A DNA stretch of 64,000 bases, taken from positions 186,001-250,000 of the forward strand of contig NZ_JAPKNI010000003.1 of assembly GCF_026343955.1 (NCBI RefSeq), in the 5' to 3' direction. Each line of letters begins with the position of its first letter. Within the stretch, counting starts at the first letter, position 1. Of the stretch, positions 8,012 through 17,495 are shown piece after piece. A program made the translations under genes and the position numbers. The DNA is from Kaistia defluvii (GTDB taxonomy: Bacteria; Pseudomonadota; Alphaproteobacteria; Rhizobiales; Kaistiaceae). The notes under the pieces are model-generated. The model was given only the letters and a program-made list of their open reading frames with translations, was not told the DNA's origin and did not search any database.

Positions 8012-11000
8012 TCCGCGGCCTCCGTAGTCTGGGTTGCGGGCTGGTCCATCCAATCGACCTTTGGCAATTTGCGCAGGATCACGAACTCGTCGCGGTTGGA
8101 GCCGACCGTGCCGTAATAGTTGAAACCGTAGGCCAGCTGGGCATAGCCGCCGATCATATGGGTGGGCTTCAGCACGGTGCGAGTGACGGAGTTATGGATG
8201 CCGCCGCGCTTGCCGGTGACCTGGCTGCCCGGCGTGTTCACGATTTTTTCCTGTGCGTGATACATGAACATGGAGCCTTCCTTCATCCGCTGGCTGACCA
8301 CCGCGCGCGCTGTGATGGCGCCGTTGATGTTGAAGACCTCGACCCAGTCATTGTCGACCAGCCCCGCCGTTCTGGCGTCAACTTCAGAAATCCACACCAC
8401 CGGGCCGCCCCGATTGAGGGTCAGCATCAGGAGGTTATCGGTGTAGGTGGAGTGGATACCCCATTTCTGGTGCGGGGTGAGAAAGTTCAGCACCACATGC
8501 GGCTCGCCCGCCGCCAGCGGCCGCTTGGCCGCTTCGCCCACCGTCTTCAGGTCCACCGGCGGACGCCAGGTGACGAAGCCCTCGCCGAAGGCCCGCATCC
8601 ATTCATGATCCTGATAAAGCTGCTGGCGGCCGGTGACGGTACGCCAGGGGATCAATTCATGCACATTGGTCCAGCCGGCATTGTAGCAGACCTCCTCGCT
8701 TTCGATGCCCGACCAGGTCGGGGAGGAGATGATCTTGCGTGGCTGGGCGGCGATGTCGCGGAAGCGGATTTTTTCGTCTTCCTTCACCTCGGCCAGATGG
8801 CGATGACTTCTGCCGGTCGCCTTGCTGAGCGCATCCCACGCCTTCACCGCCACCTCGCCATTGGTTTCGGGCGCCAGCATCAGGATCATCTCGGCGGCGT
8901 CTATTGCCGTGTCGAGCCGGGCCATGCCCTTGGTTGCACCCTCCTCGGTGACGGCGCCGTTCAGCGCCCTGAGGTGATGCACCTCGTCCTTCGTGTCCCA
9001 GGCGATGCCCTTGCCGCCATTGCCGATCTTTTCCATTAGCGGCCCGATGGCGGTGAAATGCTTGTAGAGATTGGGATAGTCGCGTTCGACGGCAATATAG
9101 GCGGGCGCCGTCTGGCCGGGGATCAGTTCGCATTCGCCGCGCTTCCAGTCGCGCACCACGCCTTGCGCCAGTTCGCCGGGGCTGTCGTGCTGCAAGGGCA
9201 GTTGCACAACATCGCTCTCCATTCTGAGGATTTCCGGGGCCACTTCGGAGAATTTCTTGGCGATAGCCTTGAAGATTTCCCAGTCGGTTTTCGATTCATA
9301 GGCCGGGTCCACCGCCGCTTGTAGCGGATGGATAAAGGGATGCATGTCGGACGTGTTCATGTCGTCCTTTTCGTACCAGCTGGCCGTCGGCAGCACGATG
9401 TCGGCATAGACGGCCGTGGTCGACATGCGGAAATCGATGGTGACCAGAAGGTCGAGCTTTCCTTCCGGCGCGCTGTCGTGCCAGATCGCCTCGACCGGCT
9501 TCATGCCGCCCTCGGCGCCCAGATCCTTGCCTTGCACGCCGTGGTCGGTGCCGAGCAGGTGCTTCAGGAAATATTCATGCCCCTTGCCCGACGAGCCGAG
9601 CAGGTTGGAGCGCCAGACGAACAGGTTGCGCGGCCAGTTTTCAGGCGCGTCTGGATCCTCGCACGACATCTGCAATTCGCCCGATTTCAGACGCTCCGCC
9701 ACATAGTCCTTCGCCTCGACGCCGGCTTCCTTGGCCGCGCGGCCGATCTCCAGCGGATTGGTCTTCAGTTGAGGGGCGGAGGGCAGCCAGCCCATGCGCT
9801 CGGCGCGGATGTTGTAGTCAATCAGGCTGAGCTTGTTCCAATCGCCGGCCGGTGCTGTCGGCGACAGGATTTCGGCCGCACTCACCGTTTCGTAGCGCCA
9901 CTGGTCGGTATGGGCGTAAAAGGCACTGGTGGAGTTCATGTGGCGCGGCGGGCGCGCCCAGTCGAGCGCGAAGGCCAGCGGCGTCCAGCCGGTCTGCGGG
10001 CGCAGCTTCTCCTGCCCGACATAATGCGCCCAGCCACCGCCCGACTCGCCGACGCAGCCGCACATCACCAGCATGTTGATGACCGCGCGATAGTTCATGT
10101 CCATGTTGAACCAATGGTTCATGCCGGCGCCGATGATGACCATGGAGCGTCCGTTGGTCTTTTCGGCATTGTCGGCGAATTCGCGCGCGACCTGGACGAT
10201 CTTGTCACGGCGCACACCAGTGATGCGTTCCGCCCAAGCCGGGGTGAACGGCACGTCGGCGTCGTAGTCGGAGGCGACGTGCTCGCCGCCGAGGCCGCGG
10301 TCGAGGCTGTAATTGGCGCACAGGAGATCGAAGACTGTGGCGACCAGCACCTCCTCGCCGCCGGCGAGCTTCAGCCGCTTCACCGGCACCTTGCGGGTCA
10401 GCACCTCGCCGCGGTCGTCGACTTCGAAGCCGTTGGTGGCGGCGCCGCCGAAATAGGGAAAATCGACGCCCGCCACTTCGTCATGATCCTCATCCAGAAT
10501 CAGGCTGAGCTTGAGGCGGATGTCGTCCTTGCCGGCCTTTTCCTCGAGGTTCCACTTGCCGCTCTCGCCCCAGCGGAAGCCGATGGAGCCGTTGGGCACG
10601 ACGACCTTGCCGGAAATCTCGTCGAAGCCGACCGTCTTCCAGTCGGGGTTGTTCTTCTCGCCCAGCGAGCGGGCGAAATCGGCCGCCCGCAACTGCCGGC
10701 CGGGAACCAGCCGCTCGCCTTGCCGATCGAGGCGCACCAGCATCGGCATGTCGGAATATTTGCGGCAGTAGTCCTCGAAATAGGGCACCTGCCGGTCGAG
10801 ATGGAACTCGCGCAGGATGACATGGCCGAAGGCCATGCCCAGCGCCGCATCGGTGCCCTGCTTGGCGTTCAGCCAGATGTCGGCGAACTTGGCGGCCTCG
10901 GAATAGTCCGGGCAGATGACGGCGCTCTTGGTGCCCTTGTAGCGCGCCTCGGTGTAGAAATGGGCGTCGGGCGTGCGCGTCTGCGGCACGTTCGAGCCCC

Positions 11001-11757
11001 ACAGGAGCAGATAGCCCGCATTGTACCAGTCAGCAGATTCGGGCACGTCGGTCTGCTCGCCCCATGTCTGGGGGCTGGCCGGCGGCAGGTCGCAATACCA
11101 GTCGTAGAACGACATGCAGGTGCCGCCGAGCAGGGAGAGGTAGCGGGTGCCGGCGGCATAGGAAACCATCGACATGGCCGGGATCGGCGAGAAGCCGAAT
11201 ACGCGGTCGGGGCCGTATTTCTTCGTCGTATAGGCGTTGGCTGCGGCGACGATCTCGGTCGCCTCGTCCCAGCTCGCCCGCACGAAGCCGCCCTTGCCGC
11301 GGATGCGGGTGTAGCTTTCGCGGGCCGCCGCGTCGTCCTGGATCGCCGTCCACGCCTCGATCGGGCTCATGGTCCTGCGCTTCTCGCGCCACAGCCGCAT
11401 CAGCCGGCCGCGAATGAGCGGCGTCTTCACGCGGTTGGCGCTGTAGAGGTACCAGCTGTAGGAGGCGCCGCGCGCGCAGCCGCGCGGCTCGTGGTTGGGC
11501 AGGTCGGGCCGGGTGCGTGGATAGTCGGTCTGCTGCGTCTCCCAGGTGACGATCCCGGATTTGACATAGATCTTCCACGAGCAGGAGCCGGTGCAGTTCA
11601 CTCCGTGGGTGGAGCGCACGATCTTGTCGTGCTGCCAGCGGCGGCGATAGACGTCTTCCCAGTCGCGGTTCTCGATGGTCGTCTGGCCATGGCCGTTCGC
11701 AAACGTGTCCTTGCGCAACGAGGTCAGGAAGTTCAGTCGATCCATCAGCTGGCTCAT
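8008..11757 (-). CDS. narG: Respiratory nitrate reductase alpha subunit (molybdoenzyme)
   Basis: NarG is the cytoplasm-facing catalytic subunit that reduces nitrate to nitrite at a bis-MGD molybdenum centre. The 1249-residue length is typical. The N-terminus has the FS0 cluster motif HGVNCTGSCSWKIYVKSG, with His, Cys and Cys ligands, and a further Cys in EPRGCARGASYSW. The molybdenum-site region includes WGSNVPQTRTPDAHFY. No Tat signal is needed in this cytoplasmic type, and none of the typical secreted form is seen. It follows narK by 10 bases and starts the ATGA-overlapping run narGHJI. Confidence 0.97.
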   Translation of the reverse strand: MSQLMDRLNFLTSLRKDTFANGHGQTTIENRDWEDVYRRRWQHDKIVRSTHGVNCTGSCSWKIYVKSGIVTWETQQTDYPRTRPDLPNHEPRGCARGASYSWYLYSANRVKTPLIRGRLMRLWREKRRTMSPIEAWTAIQDDAAARESYTRIRGKGGFVRASWDEATEIVAAANAYTTKKYGPDRVFGFSPIPAMSMVSYAAGTRYLSLLGGTCMSFYDWYCDLPPASPQTWGEQTDVPESADWYNAGYLLLWGSNVPQTRTPDAHFYTEARYKGTKSAVICPDYSEAAKFADIWLNAKQGTDAALGMAFGHVILREFHLDRQVPYFEDYCRKYSDMPMLVRLDRQGERLVPGRQLRAADFARSLGEKNNPDWKTVGFDEISGKVVVPNGSIGFRWGESGKWNLEEKAGKDDIRLKLSLILDEDHDEVAGVDFPYFGGAATNGFEVDDRGEVLTRKVPVKRLKLAGGEEVLVATVFDLLCANYSLDRGLGGEHVASDYDADVPFTPAWAERITGVRRDKIVQVAREFADNAEKTNGRSMVIIGAGMNHWFNMDMNYRAVINMLVMCGCVGESGGGWAHYVGQEKLRPQTGWTPLAFALDWARPPRHMNSTSAFYAHTDQWRYETVSAAEILSPTAPAGDWNKLSLIDYNIRAERMGWLPSAPQLKTNPLEIGRAAKEAGVEAKDYVAERLKSGELQMSCEDPDAPENWPRNLFVWRSNLLGSSGKGHEYFLKHLLGTDHGVQGKDLGAEGGMKPVEAIWHDSAPEGKLDLLVTIDFRMSTTAVYADIVLPTASWYEKDDMNTSDMHPFIHPLQAAVDPAYESKTDWEIFKAIAKKFSEVAPEILRMESDVVQLPLQHDSPGELAQGVVRDWKRGECELIPGQTAPAYIAVERDYPNLYKHFTAIGPLMEKIGNGGKGIAWDTKDEVHHLRALNGAVTEEGATKGMARLDTAIDAAEMILMLAPETNGEVAVKAWDALSKATGRSHRHLAEVKEDEKIRFRDIAAQPRKIISSPTWSGIESEEVCYNAGWTNVHELIPWRTVTGRQQLYQDHEWMRAFGEGFVTWRPPVDLKTVGEAAKRPLAAGEPHVVLNFLTPHQKWGIHSTYTDNLLMLTLNRGGPVVWISEVDARTAGLVDNDWVEVFNINGAITARAVVSQRMKEGSMFMYHAQEKIVNTPGSQVTGKRGGIHNSVTRTVLKPTHMIGGYAQLAYGFNYYGTVGSNRDEFVILRKLPKVDWMDQPATQTTEAAE

Positions 11758-11767
11758 GGCTGTCTCC

Positions 11768-14491
11768 TCAAGTTATTTCAGCTGGAAGGGCGGCAGGCAT
11801 GGCCCGACCGCGCTCGATGTCATGCAGCAGGCCGCCGCGACGGGTGTAGACGGCCCAGGTGACGGCCAGACACAGGACGTAGAAGGCAAGGAAGGCCCAC
11901 AGGGCCGCTAGCGGCGCGCCGGTCAGTCCGATGGAGGTGCCGTAGGCTTTCGGGATGAAGAACCCGCCATAGCCGCCGATGGCGCTGGTGAAGGCGATAA
12001 TGGCGGCGGCTTCGCGCTCCGACTGCCGACGCTGCTCGGTCACGTCCCGGTCGGGCGCCAGCCGGGCGACTTCCTTGCGCATGATTACCGGGATCATCTG
12101 GAAGGTGGAAGCATTGCCGACGCCAGTGAAGAAGAACAGCGCCATGAAGAAGGCGAAGAAACCGGCGAAGGAGCCGATCTGCAAAGACCAGATCACCCCC
12201 AGCACGGATGCGATCATGCCGGCGAAGACCCAGAAGGTGACGCGCCCGCCGCCGACCCTGTCGGACAGCCATCCGCTGCCCGCGCGGCTCAGCGCGCCGA
12301 CCAGTGGGCCGAGGAACACGTATTTCAGCGCGTCGACCTCGGGGAAGACGAGCCTGGACAGCAGCGGGAAACCGGCCGAATAGCCGATGAAGGAGCCGAA
12401 GGTGCCGACATAGAGCAGGCACATCACCCAGTTATGGGTGCGGGTAAAGATCACTGCCTGCTCACGGAAGCTTGCCCGTGCATCAGCCAGATCGTTCATG
12501 CCGAGCCATGCGGCCGCCGTCGCGGCGAGGATGAAGGGCACCCAGACGAAGCCGGCATTCTGCATCCAGATACGGCCGCCATCCGACAGTTCCTGCGGCC
12601 CACCGCCAAGGGCGCCAAAGACGCCGGCGGTGATGGCCAGCGGCACCAGGAACTGCATGACCGAGACGCCGAGATTGCCCAGACCGGCGTTCAGCGCCAT
12701 GGCGTTGCCTTTCTCCGCGCGCGGGAAGAAGAAGCTGATATTGGCCATGGAGGAGGCGAAGTTGCCGCCGCCGAGGCCACACAACAGGGCCAGAACCGCG
12801 AAGATCAGATAGGGTGTATCGGGGTTCTGCACCGCATAACCGATGCCCATGGCCGGGATCAGCAACGAGGCGGTCGACAGTGTGGTCCACAGCCTTCCGC
12901 CGAAGATCGGCACCATGAAACTATAGAAGATGCGCAGCGTCGCCCCCGACAGCGCCGGCAGCGCCGCCAGCCAGAAGAGCTGGTCCTGGGTAAAGCCGAA
13001 GCCGATCGCGGGCAGTTGCGCCACCACGACCGACCAGACCATCCACACCGCGAAGGCGAGCAACAGGGCGGGAATCGAGATCCATAGATTGCGCCTTGCG
13101 ATGCGCTTCCCTTTCTCCGCCCAGAATTGCGGATCTTCCGGCCGCCAGTCCTCGATCACATGCGGCATGACCGTGCGTTCGGGATCGTGGACTTCCGCAA
13201 GTTCGGGGAAGCTGGGCAGCCGATCGAGGGCTGCGCCCTGCGCCTGCCGTTCCATGACCCGGATCGACAAATGCATCCAGCCGAGCGAAACCAGGACGAT
13301 TAGCAGGAGCAGCACGAAAGCCGAGGTCCAGATGCCGGTCACATCGAGCAGCGCGCCGAAGACGATGGGCAGGACGAAGCCGCCCAGACCGCCAATCATA
13401 CCGACGAGGCCGCCGACCGAGCCGACATGGTTGGGGTAATAGATCGGGATATGCCGGAAGACCGCCGCCTTGCCGAGGCTCATGAAGAAACCCAGCCCGA
13501 ACAGCGTTGCCACGAACGGCCACAGGTCCATCTCGGTCGAGAAGGCGATCGGTCCCTCCTTGCCGCGGATCACGTACTCTGTCGGCGGGTAGGACAGCAT
13601 GAACAGGAACAGAGCCGAGAAACCCAGCGTCCAGTACATGACGGTGCGGGCACCGAAGCGGTCGGACAGCACTCCGCCATAGGCGCGGAAAACGCTGGCC
13701 GCGAGGCTGAAGACGGCTGCGGCGAGACCGGCCGTGCGCACATCCACGCCATAGACCTGCACGAGGTAATAGGGCAGCCAGAGCGCTAATGCGACGAAGC
13801 CGCCGAAAACGAAGAAATAATAGAGCGAGAAGCGCCAGACCTGCAGCTTCTTCAGCGGCGCGAACTGCTCGGCAAGACTTGGCGCGGCGATGCCCTGAGC
13901 GCGCCGGGCAGCAAACTCGGGATCGTCCTTGGCCAGAAGGTAGAAGACGACGCCCATGGCGGCGATGGCCGCCGCCCATACTTCCGCCACCCCCTGCCAG
14001 CCCCAGGCGATCAGCACGAACGGGGCAAGGAACGTGGTCACCGCCGCGCCGGCGTTGCCCATGCCGAATACGCCGAGTGCGGTGCCTTGCCGCGCCTGCG
14101 GATACCATTTGGTGACATAGGCGACACCGATGATGAAGGAGCCGCCGGCCAGCCCGACGCCCAGCGCCGCGAGCAGGAAGGTGAAATAGCTGTCGGCCCA
14201 GGTCAGCGCGAAGGTGGCAGCACCTGTCAGGATCATCTGCGCCGAAAACACCAGCCGCCCGCCAAAGCGCTCGGTCCAGACACCGAGGATCAATCTTATG
14301 ATTGAACCGGTCAGCACCGGTGTCGCGATCAAAACGCCATACTCGAAATCGGAGAGACCCAGCTCATCCTTGATGGACAGCCCGATGATGGAAAAGATCG
14401 TCCACACCGCAAAGCACAGCGTGAAGGCAATGGTGCTGAGCCAAAGAGCTCTTTGCTGATCGCGACGGCTCGGTGCTGTATGGCCTGCCAT
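11768..14491 (-). CDS. narK: Fused NarK1-NarK2 nitrate/nitrite transporter
   Basis: This 907-residue protein holds two complete MFS modules, about residues 20-430 and 470-890. The first resembles NarK1 nitrate importers and the second NarK2-type nitrate/nitrite antiporters, as in the fused NarK of Paracoccus. Each half has its own glycine-rich nitrate-signature region, GVGLAGGSFIIGVAYVTKWY in the first and CGLGGGNFASSMANISFFFP in the second. The start at 14491 (MAGHTAPS) lies five bases after GGGAGAG and was preferred to an upstream ATG at 14551. It is the first gene of the operon and supplies nitrate to the cytoplasmic NarG site. Confidence 0.93.
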   Translation of the reverse strand: MAGHTAPSRRDQQRALWLSTIAFTLCFAVWTIFSIIGLSIKDELGLSDFEYGVLIATPVLTGSIIRLILGVWTERFGGRLVFSAQMILTGAATFALTWADSYFTFLLAALGVGLAGGSFIIGVAYVTKWYPQARQGTALGVFGMGNAGAAVTTFLAPFVLIAWGWQGVAEVWAAAIAAMGVVFYLLAKDDPEFAARRAQGIAAPSLAEQFAPLKKLQVWRFSLYYFFVFGGFVALALWLPYYLVQVYGVDVRTAGLAAAVFSLAASVFRAYGGVLSDRFGARTVMYWTLGFSALFLFMLSYPPTEYVIRGKEGPIAFSTEMDLWPFVATLFGLGFFMSLGKAAVFRHIPIYYPNHVGSVGGLVGMIGGLGGFVLPIVFGALLDVTGIWTSAFVLLLLIVLVSLGWMHLSIRVMERQAQGAALDRLPSFPELAEVHDPERTVMPHVIEDWRPEDPQFWAEKGKRIARRNLWISIPALLLAFAVWMVWSVVVAQLPAIGFGFTQDQLFWLAALPALSGATLRIFYSFMVPIFGGRLWTTLSTASLLIPAMGIGYAVQNPDTPYLIFAVLALLCGLGGGNFASSMANISFFFPRAEKGNAMALNAGLGNLGVSVMQFLVPLAITAGVFGALGGGPQELSDGGRIWMQNAGFVWVPFILAATAAAWLGMNDLADARASFREQAVIFTRTHNWVMCLLYVGTFGSFIGYSAGFPLLSRLVFPEVDALKYVFLGPLVGALSRAGSGWLSDRVGGGRVTFWVFAGMIASVLGVIWSLQIGSFAGFFAFFMALFFFTGVGNASTFQMIPVIMRKEVARLAPDRDVTEQRRQSEREAAAIIAFTSAIGGYGGFFIPKAYGTSIGLTGAPLAALWAFLAFYVLCLAVTWAVYTRRGGLLHDIERGRAMPAALPAEIT

Positions 14492-14528
14492 GGTCTCTCC
14501 CATCCGGTTCCGGTGGTTGGGTAGCCTA

Positions 14529-14588
14529 ATTATAGTTGCACAGCGGAGCAAACATGCGCGACAGGGTCACGTCTTTGATCCATGTCAA
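14529..14588 (-). promoter_or_regulatory. Putative narK promoter with FNR/NNR-like box
   Basis: On the minus strand a perfect TATAAT lies at 14534-14529. An FNR/NNR-type site, TTGAT-CCAT-GTCAA, lies at 14575-14588 and matches TTGAT-N4-ATCAA at 9 of 10 positions. Its centre would be about 60 bases upstream of a start site placed seven bases after TATAAT, close to the -61.5 position used by class I Crp/Fnr activators. It would drive the narK operon under low oxygen or nitrogen-oxide signals. Confidence 0.55.
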
Positions 14589-14710
14589 CTGGTATGGAGT
14601 CGAATTGTGTATGACGCTTTTGTCGCAGGCAACGCATTGAGCACTAGCAGTAATTTGGCAGTGCAATCGATCAGGTTTCTTGCAGAAATTGACAATCTGA
14701 AGTTATGGGC

Positions 14711-14724
14711 TTGATAAATATCAA
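14711..14724. promoter_or_regulatory. Perfect FNR/NNR box
   Basis: TTGATAAATATCAA is an exact TTGAT-N4-ATCAA palindrome. It lies 27 bases before the start of the interrupted Crp/Fnr gene and 220 bases before narK. It could serve autoregulation of that regulator or a second input to narK. Confidence 0.7.
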
Positions 14725-14751
14725 GCAGTTTGTGTGGAAGGGGCGCGCCCT

Positions 14752-15471
14752 ATGCATGACGATGACAAGTCGCGCCTGCGTCGTCTCCCTCTGTTTCGTG
14801 AGATGACGACGCCAACCTTCGACAGCCTGATGGAGATCGCCCACGCCCAGACCTTTCCAGCGCAATTGTAACTGATCCGTCAGGGCGACTATGCTGACTT
14901 CCTTCACGTCATGATCGAAGGATCCGTCGAGTTGCACGCGGCGTGGAACGGACATGACACCGTCATGGGTGTCGTGCATCCGGTTTCGACGTTTATCCTG
15001 GCGGCTTGCGTATGCGACGAGGCCTATCTGATGTCAGCGCGCACTCTTGAACGATCGCAGATCATCATGATTCCCGTCGCTGACGTCCGGGTAGCGCTGC
15101 GGCGCGATCCGGATTTCGCCATGGCCGGCATGCGGGAATTAGCCAATGGCTATCGCACCTTCGTGCGCCATGCCAAGAACCTGAAATTGCGCAATTCACA
15201 AGAACGGCTCGCTGCCTATATCCTTTACCAATCACATGGCAGCGGCGATCCTGACACGATCGTTCTGCCGGTAGAGAAACGCCATCTCGCCTCCCATCTG
15301 GGCATGACGCCCGAAAATCTCTCCCGGTCTATGAAGGCCCTGAAAGGTCATGGCGTAGCAATCAAGGGCACGCGCGTGACCATCACCGACCGGACGCGCC
15401 TGGCCGCGGTTGCAGCACCTGATCCGCTGATCGACGGACCACAGATCAAGACCACAATTGCCGCGACTTAG
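14752..15471 (+). pseudogene. Crp/Fnr-family regulator (NarR/Dnr-like) interrupted by a stop codon
   Basis: Read in one frame from the ATG at 14752, the sequence encodes a Crp/Fnr protein of about 240 codons, but codon 40 is TAA (14869-14871). It lies in a stretch that reads PAQL-stop-LIRQGDYAD, where relatives have a charged residue. Downstream the frame is intact. It includes the cyclic-nucleotide-like beta-roll (FLHVMIEGSVELHAAW) and a C-terminal winged helix with LASHLGMTPENLSRSMKALK. The N-terminus has no FNR-type cysteine cluster, so it groups with Dnr/NarR regulators. An internal restart at 14911 would lack the first beta strands. One base substitution or a sequencing error is enough to explain the break. 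Confidence 0.75.
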
Positions 15472-15550
15472 CCATTCCCCAAGGGATAAGGCGTCGGTCC
15501 AAGGCAAGTTCGGAGGAGGTCATCAGCCAGAAGCGCGCAGTCGCGAGTGC

Positions 15551-15793
15551 GGAAAGCTGATTTGGAACCGGCTGAAGAAGCTCAAGAACCCCGACACCGG
15601 GCGCGATACCTGCCGTTTGAACCCGTAAAGCGAATGGGTTCACGAAGACGCGCCGGAATTGCGCATCCTGCCGCAAGAGCTATGGGACGCCGCCAAGGTC
15701 CGGCAGGATGAGTTGACCACGCTCTACAATGGGTCGTTTGCCGGACGCGGCGAAATCCTTCGCTCCCATGAACGATTTAGGTTTTCCGGGCAC
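15551..15793 (+). pseudogene. Remnant of a large serine recombinase
   Basis: One frame reads GKLIWNRLKKLKNPDTGRDT, then CRLNP, a stop codon at 15626-15628, then SEWVHEDAPELRILPQELWD and AAKVRQDEL. This matches the recombinase-domain region of large serine recombinases (the W-N-R, P-x-T-G and E-L-R-I-x-x-x-x-L-W pattern). The N-terminal catalytic domain and the C-terminal zinc ribbon are absent. It marks an old integration event between the nar region and the mobile element. Confidence 0.7.
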
Positions 15794-15835
15794 GTTTGGG
15801 CTACCCCACTGACGCGAGGTTGGTCATTTCTCCCT

Positions 15836-16045
15836 CTACCTGAACCCCTCTGAAAGGGCTCGCTCCAACGCGGCGCATGCAAGCAATCTGGTTGTGTCGA
15901 TCAGCGGTATTGCGCAGTTATCGTCGCCCAAGGCCATCGGAAGTTCGGTACATGCCAGTATGATGGCATCGACGCTGCAAGATCATCCCGATCTCCGCAG
16001 CACAAAATCCTCGCACTGCATGGCTCATCAGGATGAAGCCGCGAG
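15836..16045 (-). pseudogene. Frameshifted C-terminal remnant of an Asp/Glu-type racemase
   Basis: On the minus strand one frame gives VDAIILACTELPMALGDD and then CAIPLIDTTRLLACAALERA, followed by a TAG stop. This is the C-terminal part of the aspartate/glutamate racemase family, including the second catalytic cysteine in LACTEL. Immediately upstream the reading continues in another frame (AAEIGMILQR), so a frameshift lies near 15970-15980. The N-terminal two thirds are missing. It is not expected to be functional. Confidence 0.6.
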
Positions 16046-16202
16046 CCATGCGTGGAGGGCGCGATTGTGCAGCTAGTGCGATCGAACCTGGCATCGCGAG
16101 AGATTGAGATCGCCCGATCAACGACGGCGATAGTTGCCGCCGCACGCACGTAAAAACCGAGACGCGGCCTTGAACCCGAGCTCATCTCCGCCGTATCCCC
16201 GG

Positions 16203-16519
16203 CTAGTCCACTTCGGTTTCCTGTGCTGCAGTGCCATTGCTGCCATCGCCGAACCGCTTGACGCTGCCGTCGACCACTTCCAGCGTTGCGGGATCGATCT
16301 TCACCTTGAGGACGTTTCCGCTGGCGTCGGTGACACGTAGCTCGTAGCAGCCGTCGTCGATCTTCATCCTGTCGATGGTCCATCCGAAGTCGCCCGCAAG
16401 CCGCCCCAGGGCCACGAAGGATTGTCTCTGCTGGGTGGGACATTGCATGTCTCACCGGCAAATGCCGCCGTTGCCGGCAATGCCGCGAGCAGCGCTAGCA
16501 TTGCGAATGTCGTTCTCAT
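16203..16519 (-). pseudogene. PepSY-domain secreted protein with one frameshift
   Basis: A signal peptide starts at 16519 (MRTTFAMLALLAALPATAAF, cleavage near AFA-GE) and runs into GETCNVPP. The rest of the protein continues in the next frame as QSFVALGRLAGDFGWTIDRM and KIDDGCYELRVTDASGNVLK, ending at 16203. The second part is a PepSY domain with the usual DDGCYE motif. A single-base shift near 16435-16455, in a CCCACCC run, joins the parts. The whole gene would encode about 105 residues for the periplasm. It may be a real pseudogene or a sequencing error. Confidence 0.65.
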
Positions 16520-16723
16520 GTTTCCAACTCCTGCGTTGCGGTTGTTCACGAAGGAGATCATGCGTCGATGAACTGACGGGCCACTGAAGCACAACACGAA
16601 GTGTCGTCAGCGTTTCGTTAGCGCGACCGGGGCAGCTTCCGTTTCTCTGATACGTGTCGGTATGGGTTGGCATGGGCGCCTCGGGCCGGCTGCTTGGGGT
16701 TTGGCGTGGCGCAACGGATCGCT

Positions 16724-16752
16724 GGGACGGGTTTAAGCCCGTCCAGTCCGAG
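16724..16752. repeat. 29-bp hairpin repeat, copy 1
   Basis: This element contains GACGGG-TTTAAG-CCCGTC, a 6-bp stem and 6-base loop, followed by a short conserved tail. It matches 18059-18087 at 27 of 29 positions in the same orientation. The two copies flank the TetR and cupin genes. About 170 bases of untranslated DNA without other features precede this copy. Confidence 0.6.
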
Positions 16753-16822
16753 CGCGCGCCGGGCACTCTTGATGTTGCATATTTGATGTCACTATCAATG
16801 CCATCAATTGACTCGGGGCGAT

Positions 16823-16849
16823 ATTAGTGTCATTTGAAGTGACATTAAT
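16823..16849. promoter_or_regulatory. Palindromic operator of the downstream TetR gene
   Basis: A 27-bp imperfect palindrome centred at 16836 has TGTCA and TGACA half-sites with ATTA/TAAT outer ends. It ends 15 bases before the tetR start codon, so a bound TetR dimer would block its own transcription. A further TGTCA lies upstream in the same intergenic region. Confidence 0.6.
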
Positions 16850-16864
16850 TCAATGGAGACCGCC

Positions 16865-17470
16865 ATGGCCGAAACGCGCAGCTACAACAGCCCGCTGCGA
16901 GAGGAGAAAGCCCGCGAAACGCGCGAGGCTATCCTTCATGCTCTATATCGGCTGATGAGCACGTCGGCCGTTCCGGACGAGATCAGCATGGATGCCATCG
17001 CCGCAGAGGCTGGCATCCAGAGACGCACCGTCTTCCGTCATTTCCCGACGAAGGACGACTTGCTGACCGCCTTCTGGCCCTGGCTCAACGCGCTGATCGG
17101 CACGTCCATAGCACCCGACAACGCCGGGGATATCGTCGCTGGTCCGCGGGACGCCTTTCCCCGCTTCGATGCGCATGAGGCGGCGATCCGGGCCTCGCTT
17201 CACTCGCCAACAGGGCGTGCCATGCGGGCGGGCATGATCCCGGCCCGGCGCCTGCGCTTTGCAGGGGCGCTTGCCACCCTTCTCGAAAACCTTCCGCCCG
17301 CCGAAGCCCGGAAGGTCGAGGCGCTGGCACACCTTCTCTATTCGGCCTCCGCCTGGGAGGTCCTCAAGGATTACGGCGGTCTCGACGGCGCCCAAGCCGG
17401 TGAGACCGCCTCTTGGGCGCTCGAAACGATCCTGTCCGCGGTCGCCTCGGGCTTGTCACCGCGGACATGA
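16865..17470 (+). CDS. TetR/AcrR-family regulator
   Basis: This 201-residue protein has an N-terminal helix-turn-helix (DAIAAEAGIQRRTVFRHFPT, about residues 40-59) and a helical ligand-binding C-terminal domain. The start at 16865 was chosen because a GGAG lies six bases upstream. It is followed after 25 bases by a cupin gene in the same direction and preceded by a palindromic operator, so the pair probably forms a self-repressed operon. The ligand is unknown. Confidence 0.88.
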   Translation: MAETRSYNSPLREEKARETREAILHALYRLMSTSAVPDEISMDAIAAEAGIQRRTVFRHFPTKDDLLTAFWPWLNALIGTSIAPDNAGDIVAGPRDAFPRFDAHEAAIRASLHSPTGRAMRAGMIPARRLRFAGALATLLENLPPAEARKVEALAHLLYSASAWEVLKDYGGLDGAQAGETASWALETILSAVASGLSPRT

Positions 17471-17495
17471 CATCAAAAGCCAGGAGATATTGGCA

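Noticed and set aside
9328-11862. 844-codon plus-strand frame opposite narG
   Set aside because: It is the complement of a highly conserved gene in GC-rich DNA, has no domain that I recognise and no ribosome-binding site.
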